Of a stretch of DNA of 64,000 nucleotides, positions 23,248 through 35,393 are shown one piece after another. The first letter of the stretch is position 1, and each line of letters opens with the position of its first letter. A program made the translations under genes and the position numbers. The notes under the pieces are model-generated. The model searched no databases. It was not told where the DNA came from and worked only from the letters and a program-made list of their open reading frames with translations. Source of the DNA: Mytilisepta virgata (taxonomy: Eukaryota > Mollusca > Bivalvia > Mytilida > Mytilidae); the NCBI GenBank assembly GCA_028015205.1, contig CM051516.1, forward strand, positions 34,176,230 to 34,240,229, read 5' to 3'.

Positions 23248-23516
23248 TTTGTTTGTTTGGTTGCGGTTTTATGCCATTTTCAGAACATTTGGCTATTTCA
23301 CAGTGGCCACTTTTTATCGGTGGAGGAAGCCGGAGTACCCAGAGAGAACCACTGACCTTTGGTAGGAAAATTTATCAATCCTTGTCAATAAAGACAGGAG
23401 TCGAACACACCAAGCAACAGGTAAAATTAGAACTTACAACCTCAGTGTTGACATGCTAGTGATCATTAGTAGTCATGACAAACTACCTAAACCTTTCGGT
23501 CACTGACACACCAACA
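23248..23516 (-). mobile_element. tRNA-Ser-like SINE B, second copy
   Basis: Same family as 7131-7382 but on the minus strand: 'gtttaggtagtttgtcatga', B-box region, 'ccaaaggtcagtggttctct', then a (GTTT)n-type end at the low coordinate. Target duplication caacttttg at 23239-23247 and 23517-23525. Confidence 0.85.
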
Positions 23517-23525
23517 CAACTTTTG

Positions 23526-25282
23526 AAAAGTTAAAATATCCTAGGACTATTCCATTTAAGTCTGGTATAATTTTTATTGATTTTTCTATGTTGGATTACA
23601 GCAGCCACACATAAGTCAATTGTTTTGACCACCAAACCTAATTTATAGTTTTGAGCTTAAAGGTCCTATTGGCCTAGAAGTTTAAGGGGGGGGGAGGACT
23701 AGTATATGTTTCTGCAGAACTGTTTAATTTTTAGTAATCCGGCCAAATTGGTGTGTCTGTTCCTCTTATCAGAAGTTCCTCCAGAAAATTTATTATCAAA
23801 ATGGCTATAACGAATGTTCCTGTTTGAAAATATATTCTACAGCATTTAAACTGCCATGAATAAAATTTTTAATATATCTTCAAATGAAAATAATAATCCA
23901 GAAAATTCCTTCCAGTTAGAACTAATTCTGTCCCGTGAAAGGTCGAAGCTTGAGAATGCTTACAGCAACTTTAAGGGGATCAATATGGACCATTTGTAAG
24001 CCTACTTTTATTCCGGCGTGTAGATTTTCCAATGAGTAAATTTACACTAGTGTTGTCTTTCCGAAAATAGTGTATAACAGAACAAACAGAAAGGTAAGTT
24101 TTTTTTATTTTGATTATCACAGGTATAAACACAAATCCAGTTTTCTTGTTGTTGTCACCCGTGCATTTTATTTCAAGTAGTAGGATTATCGTTCTTGAAT
24201 TAAAATAAATTTTAATTTTTTATTTTAAAGTTTATTTATTGACTTCTTGCTCAAATTTTATTTAAAGTTTAACTAACATTCATTGTTTAAAGTTTAAAAT
24301 TAGCTAATGCTAATTTTGCATAACATTTGTATTTTCAAAAATTGAATGTAACCTTTTAATATCTGACATAAAGAACATTTGGCTTGTCAAGATTTCTTAA
24401 CCTCCTGTAAAGGTAACTCGGTCTATCAATATTGGAGCCATTCTTAATAAGATTGTTCCATATAGAATTATGCATTGAACACCCCTCTTGGATTTGTAGA
24501 AATTACCTTTATAAACTATATTTGTTTAATAAAGTCTGATTAGTTAGCTATATACATATAAGGTTTAAGCTGTACCGTAGTCGAAATCTACAACTTTAAA
24601 ATATCTTCACATTAGTAAATTGCTGTTGCCACATCCCGAACTTTCGATTACATATCAAATGGCATATTATCAATTTATTCTAATATTATATTGACAAAGA
24701 TTATATTATTAAATATGGAGCAGGAGGTATATCAGTCGATTTTGAATTACCTGAATGACAAATCGTACAATCAAAAATTTCCTTGAAGAATAATTGCACC
24801 AGGTAATTTTCTCCAGGATAAACTACACTAGTGTATAATTTCCACATGACGATTTATCTCTAAATGCTGACTTTTGATATTTTTAACCCCCACCCAAAAA
24901 GCCCATGCCCCATTTTTTTAATAGTCCCCCTAAAAAATTCCTTTTAAGAGTGTTTTGGATACAAACAAAGGATAATTTACACTAAGCATGGAAAATTAAC
25001 CTAGTGCAATAATTCCTCTGGAAAGTATTCACTAGTTTAACTTGTCCTCTGGAAAGAATACACTGGTGGAATGAAAACACTGTTACACATTCACATATCA
25101 TTTAAACCCACTAAGCCAAATAATTCTAGAAGAAATCTGCATTTTTTTTTCCTTTTCAGTAAACAATACTAGTCCAAACTAGAAGTATAGTAGGCAAAAG
25201 TCACAAATATTTATCGTACAACAATATAAGGAACCATATAAGTCCATGTTTGTCTATGTGAACCTCAAAGATCATAACATAA
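23526..25282. other. Long intron stretch without recognised features
   Basis: AT-rich. 'acactagtg' recurs near 24046, 24825 and elsewhere. No exon with family similarity and no clear element ends. Confidence 0.4.
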
Positions 25283-26147
25283 AACTAGAGACTCCCAAGC
25301 ACCTGCATAGCTCACCTGGACTATTTCCATCTTGACTGGCAGCATGGAACAAATTAGCTAGTTATTTCAGTAAAGAACAAAATAACTAGTTAGTTTGTTC
25401 TTTTAATATGATTTTGCATTGAAATTCATATTCTAAGGTTTGTCAAGTGTGTCATCTCACATATACCTTAAATATCCATACTGTCCAATTAGTTCACATC
25501 AAAGCAACTTTTCTTCTTTTTTCACTATCATTATCCATATCGAAATATATTTTTTTGTCGTTGAGATACAAAATATTTTTTTTATACTCTTTATCCATGA
25601 CCCAAAAATGCAACTTTCAATTGATATGAAAACAATTCACCTGTTAACTTTAAAAACACTAACCTGCTGTGATAACAACTCACCTGTCTTGTGTATTGAA
25701 AGCAATAATTTAGTATTAGATACTCTATCATTCAGCAATCAATAATTAATTCATTGTTTTTAGATTTTTAAAATATGTCCGGCTCTGGTGGCCATCTTGG
25801 ATGATGGGAAGGTTCATCGGATATTCTGAAAGAGGACCAGCTAAGGAATATTGCTGCTAAGTTTTGTTCCAATGGGCCTAGTGGTTTCAGACAAAATTTC
25901 CCATAGGGTCCTATGTTAAATTATGTTTGGATCTGGCGGCCATCCTGGATGTGCAGGGTCATCAGATACACTTCTGAAAGAGGACTACCTAAGAACCATT
26001 GTTGCTAAGTTTTGTGTCAATTGTCCTAGTGGTTTCAGTCAAGAAGATCTTCAAGTAAATTACCCATAGGGTCCTATGTTAAACTGTGGCAGCCAACATG
26101 AATGAAGTGCAGGGTCATTGGATAAAATTCTGAAAGAGGACCACCTA
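25283..26147 (+). mobile_element. Family-1 element, left part, split by a transposon
   Basis: The head AACTAGAGACTCCCAAGCAC leads into ATAGCTCACCTGG (25302-25318). Units with 'ctctggtggccatcttgga' and 'gaggaccagctaaggaa' are cut at caccta (26142-26147) and resume at 30760. Confidence 0.75.
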
Positions 26148-26191
26148 TATGGGCGGCGAAAAGGGTAAAAAAGACGTCAAAAAAAATTTAA

Positions 26192-26420
26192 CAGCTTAAA
26201 ACAAAATCAACACACGCCAATGCAAAACTAATGGACATCGGTGTTAAACGAACAGCTTAAAATTATATAAACAGACTCCAATGCAAAACTAACATACATC
26301 GATGTTAAATGAACAGCATAAAGTAAAATCAACAGACTCGAATGAAAAAAACTAATGAACATCGATGTTAAACGAACAGCTTAAAATAAAATCAACGGAC
26401 AAATGCAAACATCTAACGTA
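26192..26420 (+). repeat. Subterminal repeats of about 62 bp in the transposon arm
   Basis: Three to four copies of 'aacagcttaaaataaaatca', 'acagactccaatgcaaaac', 'taatgaacatcgatgttaaa'. Mirrored in the right arm (30490-30715) and the inner arms (28150-28340). These may be transposase-binding arrays. Confidence 0.75.
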
Positions 26421-26872
26421 TAACCGAATTAACGCCAGGTGGCAGTGTGATTCTTCTGTAGATAAAAATAGTCATCAAGGAATGCCGGAAGTAAAAATAT
26501 ACGCGCGTAAAAATAGCTGATAGAACATTTTATGTTTGTTGATTATACTGTAAAAGATGCAAACTACTGAAACGTGTTTTATAATTAACGATATAGTAAT
26601 AAAAAATAATTTTGTCATGGCCAGGCAATTAATTGTGCCATGTAGTGGATGGATCGTCGTGCAGCAATATTTGTCGGTTTTTTCATGATCCCTTGAGATA
26701 ATGTTTTCATTTTTTTTATTTATGTGAAAGTCTGCAAGGCCTAGCTTGTTAATCAATTTTACGATTGCGTGTATATAGGCGGATGCATGGGACAGGTGCG
26801 AATCTAGCTAGGATATTTTTTAATGGGGACCGGGATTAAATCTGGGGGGAAAAGGGGGGGGGGTCCAACCAG

Positions 26873-27203
26873 GCTATAAGAAGAAGAATTTTATTTCCAA
26901 TTAAGGGCCCATTAAGAGCAAGCAATCAAATACAAATGATTTATATCATTGGAGTTACATATACAGTTAACATATATATTTAAACCCACTATAACCGCAG
27001 TCAGGTCAGAGCCATATTATATGCACAATATCTATATTATCATAATATATCAATTAAAATATTTGCATGTTATTATATAGAATTTCTTATTTCTAAACAC
27101 TTATTTATAAATATACCCAATGTTTTTCGGACATTAATATTTTCATTATTCAATAGCCAAATAAACTTTGCTGTTTTATTCAGGTTCCCAAAATTATTAC
27201 AAA
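26873..27203 (-). mobile_element. LINE 3' end, inverted copy in left arm
   Basis: Reverse complement of 29704-30032: starts at the inverted 'attcttcttcttatag' end and runs through 'attgggtatatttataaataag' to 'attttgtaataattttggg'. Confidence 0.8.
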
Positions 27204-27511
27204 ATGGGGTTGGGGGACCTTATCCAGAAAATTTATAGAATTTACTACGGGAATTATTTGGCCAAATTTTGGTCCGGGTCCCCTTTTAAGCCAAAAATAT
27301 AGCACTCTATTTTTGGAATGTGTGGATCCGACCCCAGCGAGTTTGTTAAAAAATCTCGCCAAATTTCAAAAGATTGTTATTATAATATAGCAATAGTGTA
27401 CCAGGGCAATTCATGGAGTGCGATATTTTGGGAACCCATGGTTCTTTTTTGTCTTATTTTTTAATCCTTTCTTTCTGTAAACATGTAAAATAAAGAAAGT
27501 CGCCGGCACCA

Positions 27512-27654
27512 CTCATCGCCCAACTCCTCTACCCATATGCCCCCCCCCTACGGAAACATAGAAGAAAACACGCCTAGTTCCCCAAACCTTTGTTTAAACT
27601 TAAGGTCTTCGGGGTCTAGGTGATAATATGGGTGGGGGAGTTGGGCCATGAGTC
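27512..27654. repeat. Short inverted repeat in transposon centre
   Basis: Arms 'cccaactcctctacccatat' (about 27519-27538) and 'atatgggtgggggagttggg' (about 27627-27646) pair with few mismatches. Confidence 0.6.
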
Positions 27655-27789
27655 ACAAGTAGTTGTGTATGGAGCTGTTATTTGCATAAAACAAACATCT
27701 GTGGGAAAATTGCGAAAATTTGGCAAAACAGCACATAGCCTGAACCCCCCTTTTATCCCTGGGTTGATTCCCCCTTCTAAAAATACCAG

Positions 27790-28232
27790 ATTCGCACCTA
27801 CTCCCTGCATCCAATCGTAAAATTGGAACTTTCACATAAATAAAAAAAAATGAAAACATTAACTCATGAAAAAAACTGACTCGACTTAATCCGTCCACTA
27901 CATATGGCACTTGCCTAGCCATGACAATTTTTTTTATTACTGTATAGTTTATTAACAATTTCACATATTTCATTACTTATCCTCTTTTAGAGTATAATCA
28001 ACATACCGCTATAAAAATATTCTATCAGCTATTTTTACGCGTGTATATTTTTACTTCCTGGATTCCTAGATCAGATGACTATTTTTATCTACAGCAAAAC
28101 CACACCGCCACCTGGCGTTAATTCAGTTTTCTTGGCTGTTTGACATCGGTAGATGTTTGCATTTGTCCGTTGATTTTATTTAAGCTGTTCGTTTAACACC
28201 GATGTTCATTAGTTTTGCATTCAAGTCTGTTG
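27790..28232 (-). repeat. Inner transposon arm, reverse orientation
   Basis: Diverged reverse-complement copy of the left arm ('gccacctggcgttaattcag', 'tagatgtttgcatttgtccg', 'atttttacttcctgg'). Confidence 0.75.
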
Positions 28233-28259
28233 ATTTTATTATTTTTTTTAATCAACAGC

Positions 28260-28770
28260 CTAAAATAAAATTAACAGACTCCAATGCAATCTAATGAACA
28301 TCGATGTTAAACGAACAGCTTAAAATAAAACCAACGGACAAATGCAAACATCTAACGTATAACCGAATTAACGCCAGGTGGCAGTGTGATTCTTCTGTAG
28401 ATAAAAATAGTCATCAAGGAATGCCGGAAGTAAAAATATACACGCGTAAAAATAGCTGATAGAACATTTTTAATTTTATAGCGGTATGTTTGTTGATTAT
28501 ACTCTAAAAGATGCAAACTACTGAAACGTGTTTTTTAATTAACTATATAGTAATAAAAAAATAATTTTGTCATGGCAACGCAATTAATTGTACCATGTAG
28601 TGGATGGATCGTCCTGCAGCAATATTTGTCGTTTTTTTCATGATCCCTTGAGATAATGTTTTCATTTTTTTTATTTACGTGAAAGTCTGCAAGGCCTAGC
28701 TTGTTAATCAATTTTACGATTGCGTTTATATAGGCGGATGCATGGGGCAGGTGCGAATCTATCTAGGCGG
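28260..28770 (+). repeat. Inner transposon arm, forward orientation
   Basis: Repeats 26345-26815 closely ('cgccaggtggcagtgtgatt', 'gaatgccggaagtaaaaata', 'gtagtggatggatcgtc'). Confidence 0.8.
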
Positions 28771-28842
28771 AACAAGGAACAAAAAGTTTTTAAAAAATGC
28801 CTAGGGAAAAATGCGAAAATTTCCCAAACACATAGCACGTAC

Positions 28843-29760
28843 ATATATATTAAATTGCAGCGTTGCTTGTCTTCATCAAATCCAAGTGTCTCAACTTTAT
28901 TACACCTATATGACCACACAATAAAGCCTATTGTATTATATGGTAGTGAAATTTGGGGGTGGGGGGTGTTTTCCCCTGAATCCTCTGCTTGCAAGAAAAA
29001 TAATGATTATATATTAGAAAATGTATTTTCAGGTGATATTTCTGAGAAATCGCAAATAAAATTTTTGAAATATATCCTTTTTGTTAATAAAAAATCCAGT
29101 AATATAGCAATTATGTCTGAGCTTGGCAGAATCCCTGTATATTTTTCTATTATTTTGTCAATGTTGAAATATTATCATAGACTAGAAAATTTAAAGGAAG
29201 GTCTATTGTATGATGCCTATATATGTAACAGGCAATTGCATTCTTGTAAAGCTAATACTTGGTATTCTAGTATTATGTTCATATTGAAAGAGATAGATTT
29301 ACCAATATCAAATTTAAAGGAACTAAAATTAGGTCGTTTATGCAAAAAAAAAATAAACTATCAAAATGTTTCCTCAATTTTTGGGATGGCTTTAGTGAAA
29401 GTAGCTTAAATTCTGACAAAGGGAAATTATTAACATACTTCACTGTTAAAAGATGTTTTGAAAGAGAGAAATATCTTGATTTAAATGATTTTAAAATAAG
29501 ACAATCAATTTGTAAAATTAGAGTTAGTGCTCATTGTTTAAAAATAGAAACTGATAGATAGGCTAAAAATTATACTGAACGTTCACAAAGACTATGTACT
29601 AAGTGCATACTTGGAGAGGTTGAAGACGAAGAACACTTTTTAGCTCAATGTCCATTGTATGAAAATGAAAGAAAAGTATTTTATGAAAATATATCTTTAT
29701 TTTGTAATAATTTTGGGAACCTGAATAAAACAGCAAAGTTTATTTGGCTATAGAATAATG
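28843..29760 (+). pseudogene. 5'-truncated LINE: C-terminal part of reverse transcriptase ORF
   Basis: Reads LLHLYDHTIKPIVLYGSEIW, the RT thumb motif ('L-LYGSEIWG') of non-LTR retrotransposons, then 'IAIMSELGRIPVYFSIILSM'. A frameshift in an A9 run near 29343-29351 leads to the second frame: KCFEREKYLDLNDF-like 'FEREKYLDLNDFKIRQSICK' and a zinc-knuckle-like LCTKCILGEVEDEEHFLAQC. In-frame stops near 29558 and 29750. The catalytic RT part is missing. The tail ends ATAAAATTCTTCTTCTTATAG at about 30029. Confidence 0.82.
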
Positions 29761-30759
29761 AAAATATTAATGTCCTAAAAACATTGGGTATATTTATAAA
29801 TAAGTGTTTAAAAATAAGAAATTCTATATAATAACATGCAAATATTTTAATTGATATATTATTATAATATAGATATTGTGCATATAATATGGCTCTGACC
29901 TGACTGCGGTTAAAGTGGGTTTAAATATATATGTAAACTGTATATGTAACTCCAATGATATAAATCATTTGTAAATGATTGCTTGCTCTTAATGGGCCCT
30001 TAATTGGAAATAAAATTCTTCTTCTTATAGCCTAGGTGGACCCCCCCCCCCCTTTTCCCCCCAGATTTAATCCCGGTCCCCATTAAAAAATATCCTAGCT
30101 AGATTCGCACCTGTCCCATGCATCCGCCTATATACACGCAATCGTAAAATTGATTAACAAGCAAGGCCTTGCAGACTTTCACATAAATAAAAAAAAATGA
30201 AAACATTATCTCAAGGGATCATGAAAAAACCGACAAATATTGCTGCACGACGATCCATCCACTACATGGCACAATTAATTGCCTGGCCATGACAAAATTA
30301 TTTTTTATTACTATATCGTTAATTATAAAACACGTTTCAGTAGTTTGCATCTTTTACAGTATAATCAACAAACATAAAATGTTCTATCAGCTATTTTTAC
30401 GCGCGTATATTTTTACTTCCGGCATTCCTTGATGACTATTTTTATCTACAGAAGAATCACACTGCCACCTGGCGTTAATTTGGTTATACGTTAGATGTTT
30501 GCATTTGTCCGTTGATTTTATTTTAAGATGTTCGTTTAACATCGATGTTCATTAGTTTTTTTCATTCGAGTCTGTTGATTTTACTTTATGCTGTTCATTT
30601 AACATCGATGTCTGTTAGTTTTGCATTGGAGTCTGTTTATTTAATTTTAAGCTGTTCGTTTAACATCGATGTCCATTAGTTTTGCATTGGCGTCTGTTGA
30701 TTTTGTTTTAAGCTGTTAAATTTTTTTTGACGTCTTTTTTACCCTTTTCGCCGCCCATA

Positions 30760-30908
30760 CACCTAAGGACCATTGCTACAAATTTTTGTTACAATTGGCC
30801 CAATGGTTTCACAGGAGAAGATCTTTAAACGACGGCCAAAGATAGCTGACAATGTATGCCATGTGATGGCAATAGCTCACATGGCCCTTTGGGCCAGCTG
30901 AGCTAAAT
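30760..30908 (+). mobile_element. Family-1 element, right part with tail
   Basis: Resumes 'caccta|aggaccattgctac' and ends with the tail GCTCACATGGCCCTTTGGGCCAGCTGAGCTAAA, a strong hairpin. Confidence 0.78.
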
Positions 30909-31679
30909 AGGCAGATGATGCACAATGGTAATGTACACTGAAGATTCCTTGAGAGCTTCACAGAAATCTATTTACTGGTTAATATGAGGGGTTGTGGACT
31001 GGGCATGCATACCCCCCTTACTATACATGAAGAGGTGGCAAAGTCCATGTTTTGTTAACACAGAGATATGCCTCACTTATCAGCAAAAAATTCGAAAAAA
31101 GACAATCTGATGGACAGAAACATTGCTAATTTATTGAGTCGCTGGACCATGACCTAGGCAGGACCTCCAAATGGTCATCAAACTGAGATGTACTGAAACA
31201 ACTTTATACAAAATATCATTGATCTATTACAAGTAGTTCTTATCAAACTATCAATATTTTTGATTTTTCAAATTTGTTTATGTTAGAAATTCTCCAATCA
31301 GAAATATATTTGGAATTTAAAAATATAATCTTTTATAAACAATGGTAATATTTTAATGGTTTCTTTTCTCAACAAGGTTAGTTACTGAAGGGGGATGAAA
31401 GGTACTAGCAGGTAGGTGGCAGATTTCAACCTGCTACACTTGTTTCTTGGTTACTTTAGCATAAATTGTTTGCAATATACAGGTAGGTAGCATCCTACTT
31501 TCACTGGTGTCTACTCTGTTGGTAGCCATCTACTTTCATTGGTATGTCTCCTTTCAAAACTTTAAACAACTGTTATGAACAATTAAGTTTTGGTACTAGT
31601 CCTGCATTTAGAGCTTAAAAATAGAAAAATCCTTTCCATGAACTGAAGTTTCAATACACCAACTTATTAATTTACATAC
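30909..31679. other. Intron, little recognised
   Basis: 31380-31560 contains repeated 'aggtaggtagca' and 'catcctactttcactggt'-like short units; otherwise nothing. Confidence 0.4.
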
Positions 31680-31872
31680 TTTTCAAAGTCCACAACTGAA
31701 GCCGACTTTACTCCATCAGTGTCAACCTTCAACTTTGTCAGTAACTGCTGTCGGATGTCCTGCACATTTGAATAAAACCAAGTTCGTTTCTGATATTTGC
31801 CACATGCTCTGACGATGACTGATTTATTTTCATTTTCTCTACTACATAGTATCACTAGTCTATATTTTTTTT
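31680..31872 (-). CDS. RNF213: RNF213-like exon 9 of window
   Basis: 193 nt, phase 1 in and 2 out. It starts within eight A bases (KKK), then YRLVILCSRENENKSVIVRA and later VDTDGVKSASVVDFEK. 'YRLV--CSR' is conserved in RNF213. Acceptor TTTCAG|AAA, donor GAAAA|GTATGT. Phase continuity to exon 10 puts the Walker A directly after it. Confidence 0.93.
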
Positions 31873-31962
31873 CTGAAATAACAATAGTTCGATATTATCA
31901 AAGTTTGTGCACCTTAATTTACTTTAGAGGACCAATCCCATATAGTGGTATTCTATGCTAAC

Positions 31963-32035
31963 ACCTAACCTAACCTAACCTTAACCATTCCCTAAGCTAA
32001 CTCTAACCCTAACCAAACCCTAGCACTAAAGTAAT
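31963..32035 (-). repeat. Degenerate interstitial telomere-like repeat
   Basis: Runs of CCTAA, CCTAACC and 'ctctaaccctaaccaaaccct'. It resembles (TTAGGG)n on the minus strand, with many substitutions. Confidence 0.6.
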
Positions 32036-32471
32036 ATGTCCCCTAAAATAAATGAAGGCCTTTTATCCTAAACCCAACAGTTACTGTGGTCTATGTACAT
32101 GTAGTTTGTTGCAACTATTAATGATCTCTAACCTATCAAGACTGGGGTTTGAATCAAAATATTGGAGAGCTGTATTTGACTCTGATCTTAATTGACAAAG
32201 AATGCCCAGTTTTCTCCAGGTTTCTTTTATCTTTGTCAACTAATGCACATCAGTGCAAAAAACTCCTCATAGTCACAATGGCTAATATGGGTCACTAAAA
32301 CAAATTTCATTTAACCATGAACCATAAAAATGCCATCAAGAACAAATGATATGTGAATGACTGACAATTTTGGAACTATATAAGATGTCCCATTTTAAAG
32401 ACATTAGAGGTCAGAAGAAAGTATATCAAAAGTATAAACAAGAAAGTTAGATTTTAAGTAATCATAATTAC

Positions 32472-32607
32472 TCCCAACTTCAGCCATAAAAAATTGTAAT
32501 TTTCTTTCTGCTTTCTCAGCAACTTCATAATCCAACAAATCAGCATTAACTAAGCAGTATATCTTTCTGTTTTCTGAAAACAAGGCTCTTCTCCAGAATA
32601 TTTCTAC
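32472..32607 (-). CDS. RNF213: RNF213-like exon 8 of window
   Basis: 136 nt, phase 0 in and 1 out. Peptide VEIFWRRALFSENRKIYCLV then NADLLDYEVAEKAE, a close match to the human 'VELLWRRAL---YCLVFADALSYEV' block that begins AAA2. Acceptor AACAG|GTA, donor GGGA|GTAATT. Confidence 0.95.
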
Positions 32608-32865
32608 CTGTTAAAAATAGTATACAGTTACTGATGAGTGGGCATTATGAACATTGAAGAACAATAGTTCAGTTAGACGATGAGATTCTATAAAATGAAA
32701 ATTCAGTGAATGAAGAAATTAATGCTTGAAGCTGTCTGGTGAATATTGCATGTAAAATGAAGAAACATGACTTTTATTTATAATTTCTCATTTGACCCAA
32801 CATATGCTACTTTGAAAACAATTAGTTAATGCATATTATGTTTTATTTACTAAAACAAAGTTTAC

Positions 32866-32972
32866 CAATTCTAGACTTGTTTGTTGTGTACACAGTAGAA
32901 CTTCATCTGACTGAGGAAGAGGTCCATTGGTATTATAGTTATATATTGATAAAACCATGTTGTAGATTTCAC
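32866..32972 (-). CDS. RNF213: RNF213-like exon 7 of window (short)
   Basis: 107 nt, phase 1 in and 0 out. Peptide SEIYNMVLSIYNYNTNGPLP then QSDEVLLCTQQTSLEL, matching the human 'LPSYDEVLLCSPETT' segment. Acceptor TTGCAG|GTG, donor TTG|GTAAAC. The intron to exon 6 is about 7.1 kb and carries several mobile elements. Confidence 0.92.
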
Positions 32973-33263
32973 CTGCAATTTAAAAAAGAACACCTAACAC
33001 TTGAATTATGAAGAGCATGCATTTGCTCCATATCTTATAGAATGGAAATATCTTAAGTAAATAAAATTCCATACCAATTGCAACCTGTGTTTTACATAGA
33101 GCATAATTGCATTAAAAATTATCATTTAGATACATTTAATACAAAACTTTGAAAACATTAACCTAACTGCAACAACAGGCTTACACACTAATACATGTAC
33201 ATCAGGAAATTGTAAAGCCGTCTATAAAACAATATGAACAAATGACAATAGATATAGAAAGAT

Positions 33264-33844
33264 GACAAGAGGCTCAGTGGGCTGAGCCTGTATCCTTCAC
33301 CTGTCACTCACAAATTTTTGATTTGATTTGACAGACTAGATGGATTTCTGGAAACTTTGTAAATGACCGTCTATAAATGCTTCATACCAAGAATCAGTTC
33401 ATTGGCCAAATGGTTTCAGAGGAGAAGTTTTAAATTTTGACCAATCAGAACATATAAAGGTTTCTGGCAGTAATTTTTTTTTCACTGACTAGAAAGATTT
33501 ATGAAAAGTTTGTAAAGGACCTTCCGTAGATGCTCCATACCAAAAATCAGTTCATTTGGCTTTATGATTTCAGAGGAGAAGAAGTTTTAAATTTTGACCA
33601 ATCAGAACATGCAAATGCTCATAGCGGCCATTTTGTTTCAATGTCCAGGATGATTTATGCAAACTTTGTAAAGGACCTTCCATAAAAGCTACAGGCCAAG
33701 TTTCAGTTCAATAGGTCCAGGGGTTTCAGAGGAGAAGATGAAAATGTAAAAGTTTACAGACAGACGGACGACAGATGATGGACAGACGACGGATGCCAAG
33801 TGATGACAAAAGTTCACATGGCCTTTGGCCAGGTAAGCTAAAAA
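33264..33844 (+). mobile_element. Hairpin-ended element, family 1, short complete copy
   Basis: The head ACAAGAGGCTCAGTGGGCTG-AGCC leads into TCCTTCACCTG. Two to three units have 'gaccaatcagaacat' and 'taaaggaccttcc'. The tail is GTTCACATGGCC-TTTGGCC-AGGTAAGCTAAAAA. Pre-tail 'gacagacgacggatgcc'. Confidence 0.78.
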
Positions 33845-34467
33845 GGCAGGAAGAATCCAACATATGAGTCGATGGATATTATGATCTGGGTTGCATTCAA
33901 TTTCTATTTCTTCAAATAGAATCATACTCCTTGAGGAACATTTTCTGTATGTCCATAAACATTCTGTAATAAAGGGCTTTGCTAAGTGCAGCATGATTTG
34001 ACCTCAACTTTGACTCTTTCTATCTCGAAAAATATACCATAGAAATAATTTTTTAAGATACTTATGAAAGCACTCCTCAAGGCAAGTTAAAAGAAAAAAT
34101 GCCCATAAGAATTGGATCAAAAAATTTTTAAAAATTACATATGAAGCCACATTGCTTTATTTGCCATTTTACCCCATTAGATCTAAAAAAAAAAAACCCT
34201 TACATTACATGATGAAGAGATGAAGAGGCAAATTCCATGTTTTTGAGTAGATTGAAGAAATCTGTTGAAATACTACTGGAAGCACTCTTCAAGATGAATT
34301 AAAAGAAAAATCCTCATCAAAATGGTATGATAATAAAAATTTTAGGTGTCCTTTAAAAATGGCTAAATTTGGTCCCTTTTAAATCCCTTTTATCTCTGCA
34401 TCTACAAAAATAACACAAAAATATCTTCGGTAACTTTTATTTCATTTTTTTATGACGAACAATTTTA
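33845..34467. other. Intron, nothing firmly recognised
   Basis: Two loosely similar blocks ('ctcttcaagatgaattaaaagaaaa' and its relative near 34075) suggest an old tandem repeat. Confidence 0.4.
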
Positions 34468-35373
34468 AACAAGAGTGGACACACTGAAATGTCTCGCCTG
34501 TTTTAGTGTTCACAATTGAACTTATGTTGAAAGTAAAAAAAATAAGTTTATATAAGCTTTACATTAAATTAACATTTTAATGATGAATGAACATGAAGTC
34601 AAGGTAAGATAAACCCTATCAAACAAACATGTAGACCATACAATCATTCCATACACCAAATTTAATTAACGTATTGCTTAATGTATCTTTAAAAAAAAAC
34701 CTCATCGAGAAAACTGAACTTTGACCAATAAACCATAAAATGAGGTCAAGGTAAGATGACACCTGTCAGACACACATATACACATAACATTCCTTCCATA
34801 CAAAAAATAATAACTTATCACTTATCTGCCAGTTGGAAATGTGAATCTTACGATCAATCCATATACTAAATATAGAAGACCTATTGGCAAATATAGCAAT
34901 AACATTTGAGTAAATATTGCATTATACAAATGGGCACAGAGAAATAAACTTCAACTATATGCTGACAAGTTAATTGTGCTTAAAGCTTGAAAATACTAGA
35001 TGTGTATAAATAATCCTGACACCTTGTTATTATTCATATATGCTTTTAAAAATTGAGAAAAAAAAGAACTGTTATTGAAACATTTATTATGAATTGATTT
35101 TTCATTTTTGATTTAAGGTTTATCAGAAGAGATTGACAAATATGGCCATTGTTTTTGAAACATTAAGTAAAATGACTACAAAAAGCAAACTGAAATTCTT
35201 TATGAAATAATTTTCACTTTTGAATTAAGGTTCATCAGAACGGATTGACAAATATGGCCATTTACTTTAAAAATTACACTTGAGCACAGACAAACCTGTG
35301 CACAAGGAAAAGTTTTAAGGCATTGCAGGAACTGGATAATATTTGTCAATTCCTTGAGATGGACCTGAAAGAA

Positions 35374-35393
35374 CCCCCCCCCCCCCCCCCCCC
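35374..35393 (+). repeat. Poly-C tract (20 nt)
   Basis: Uninterrupted C run followed by A-rich sequence. Confidence 0.95.

Larger units (their letters stand above)
26148..30759. mobile_element. 4.6-kb transposon with about 1-kb terminal inverted repeats
   Basis: The ends are perfect inverted copies (TATGGGCGGCGAAAAGGGTA ... and its complement), with the 6-bp target caccta duplicated at 26142-26147 and 30760-30765. Removing the insert restores the host repeat 'gaggaccacctaaggacca'. The arms match for about 1.05 kb (26148-27203 with 29704-30759). TA(T)...(A)TA ends and 6-bp duplications recall the IS3EU superfamily; that link is from memory. No transposase is encoded, so it is non-autonomous. 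It carries a LINE remnant and two further inner arms. Confidence 0.85.

Noticed and set aside
32622..32660. Second CTGATGAG as a hammerhead core
   Set aside because: No CGAAA partner or pairing stems follow.
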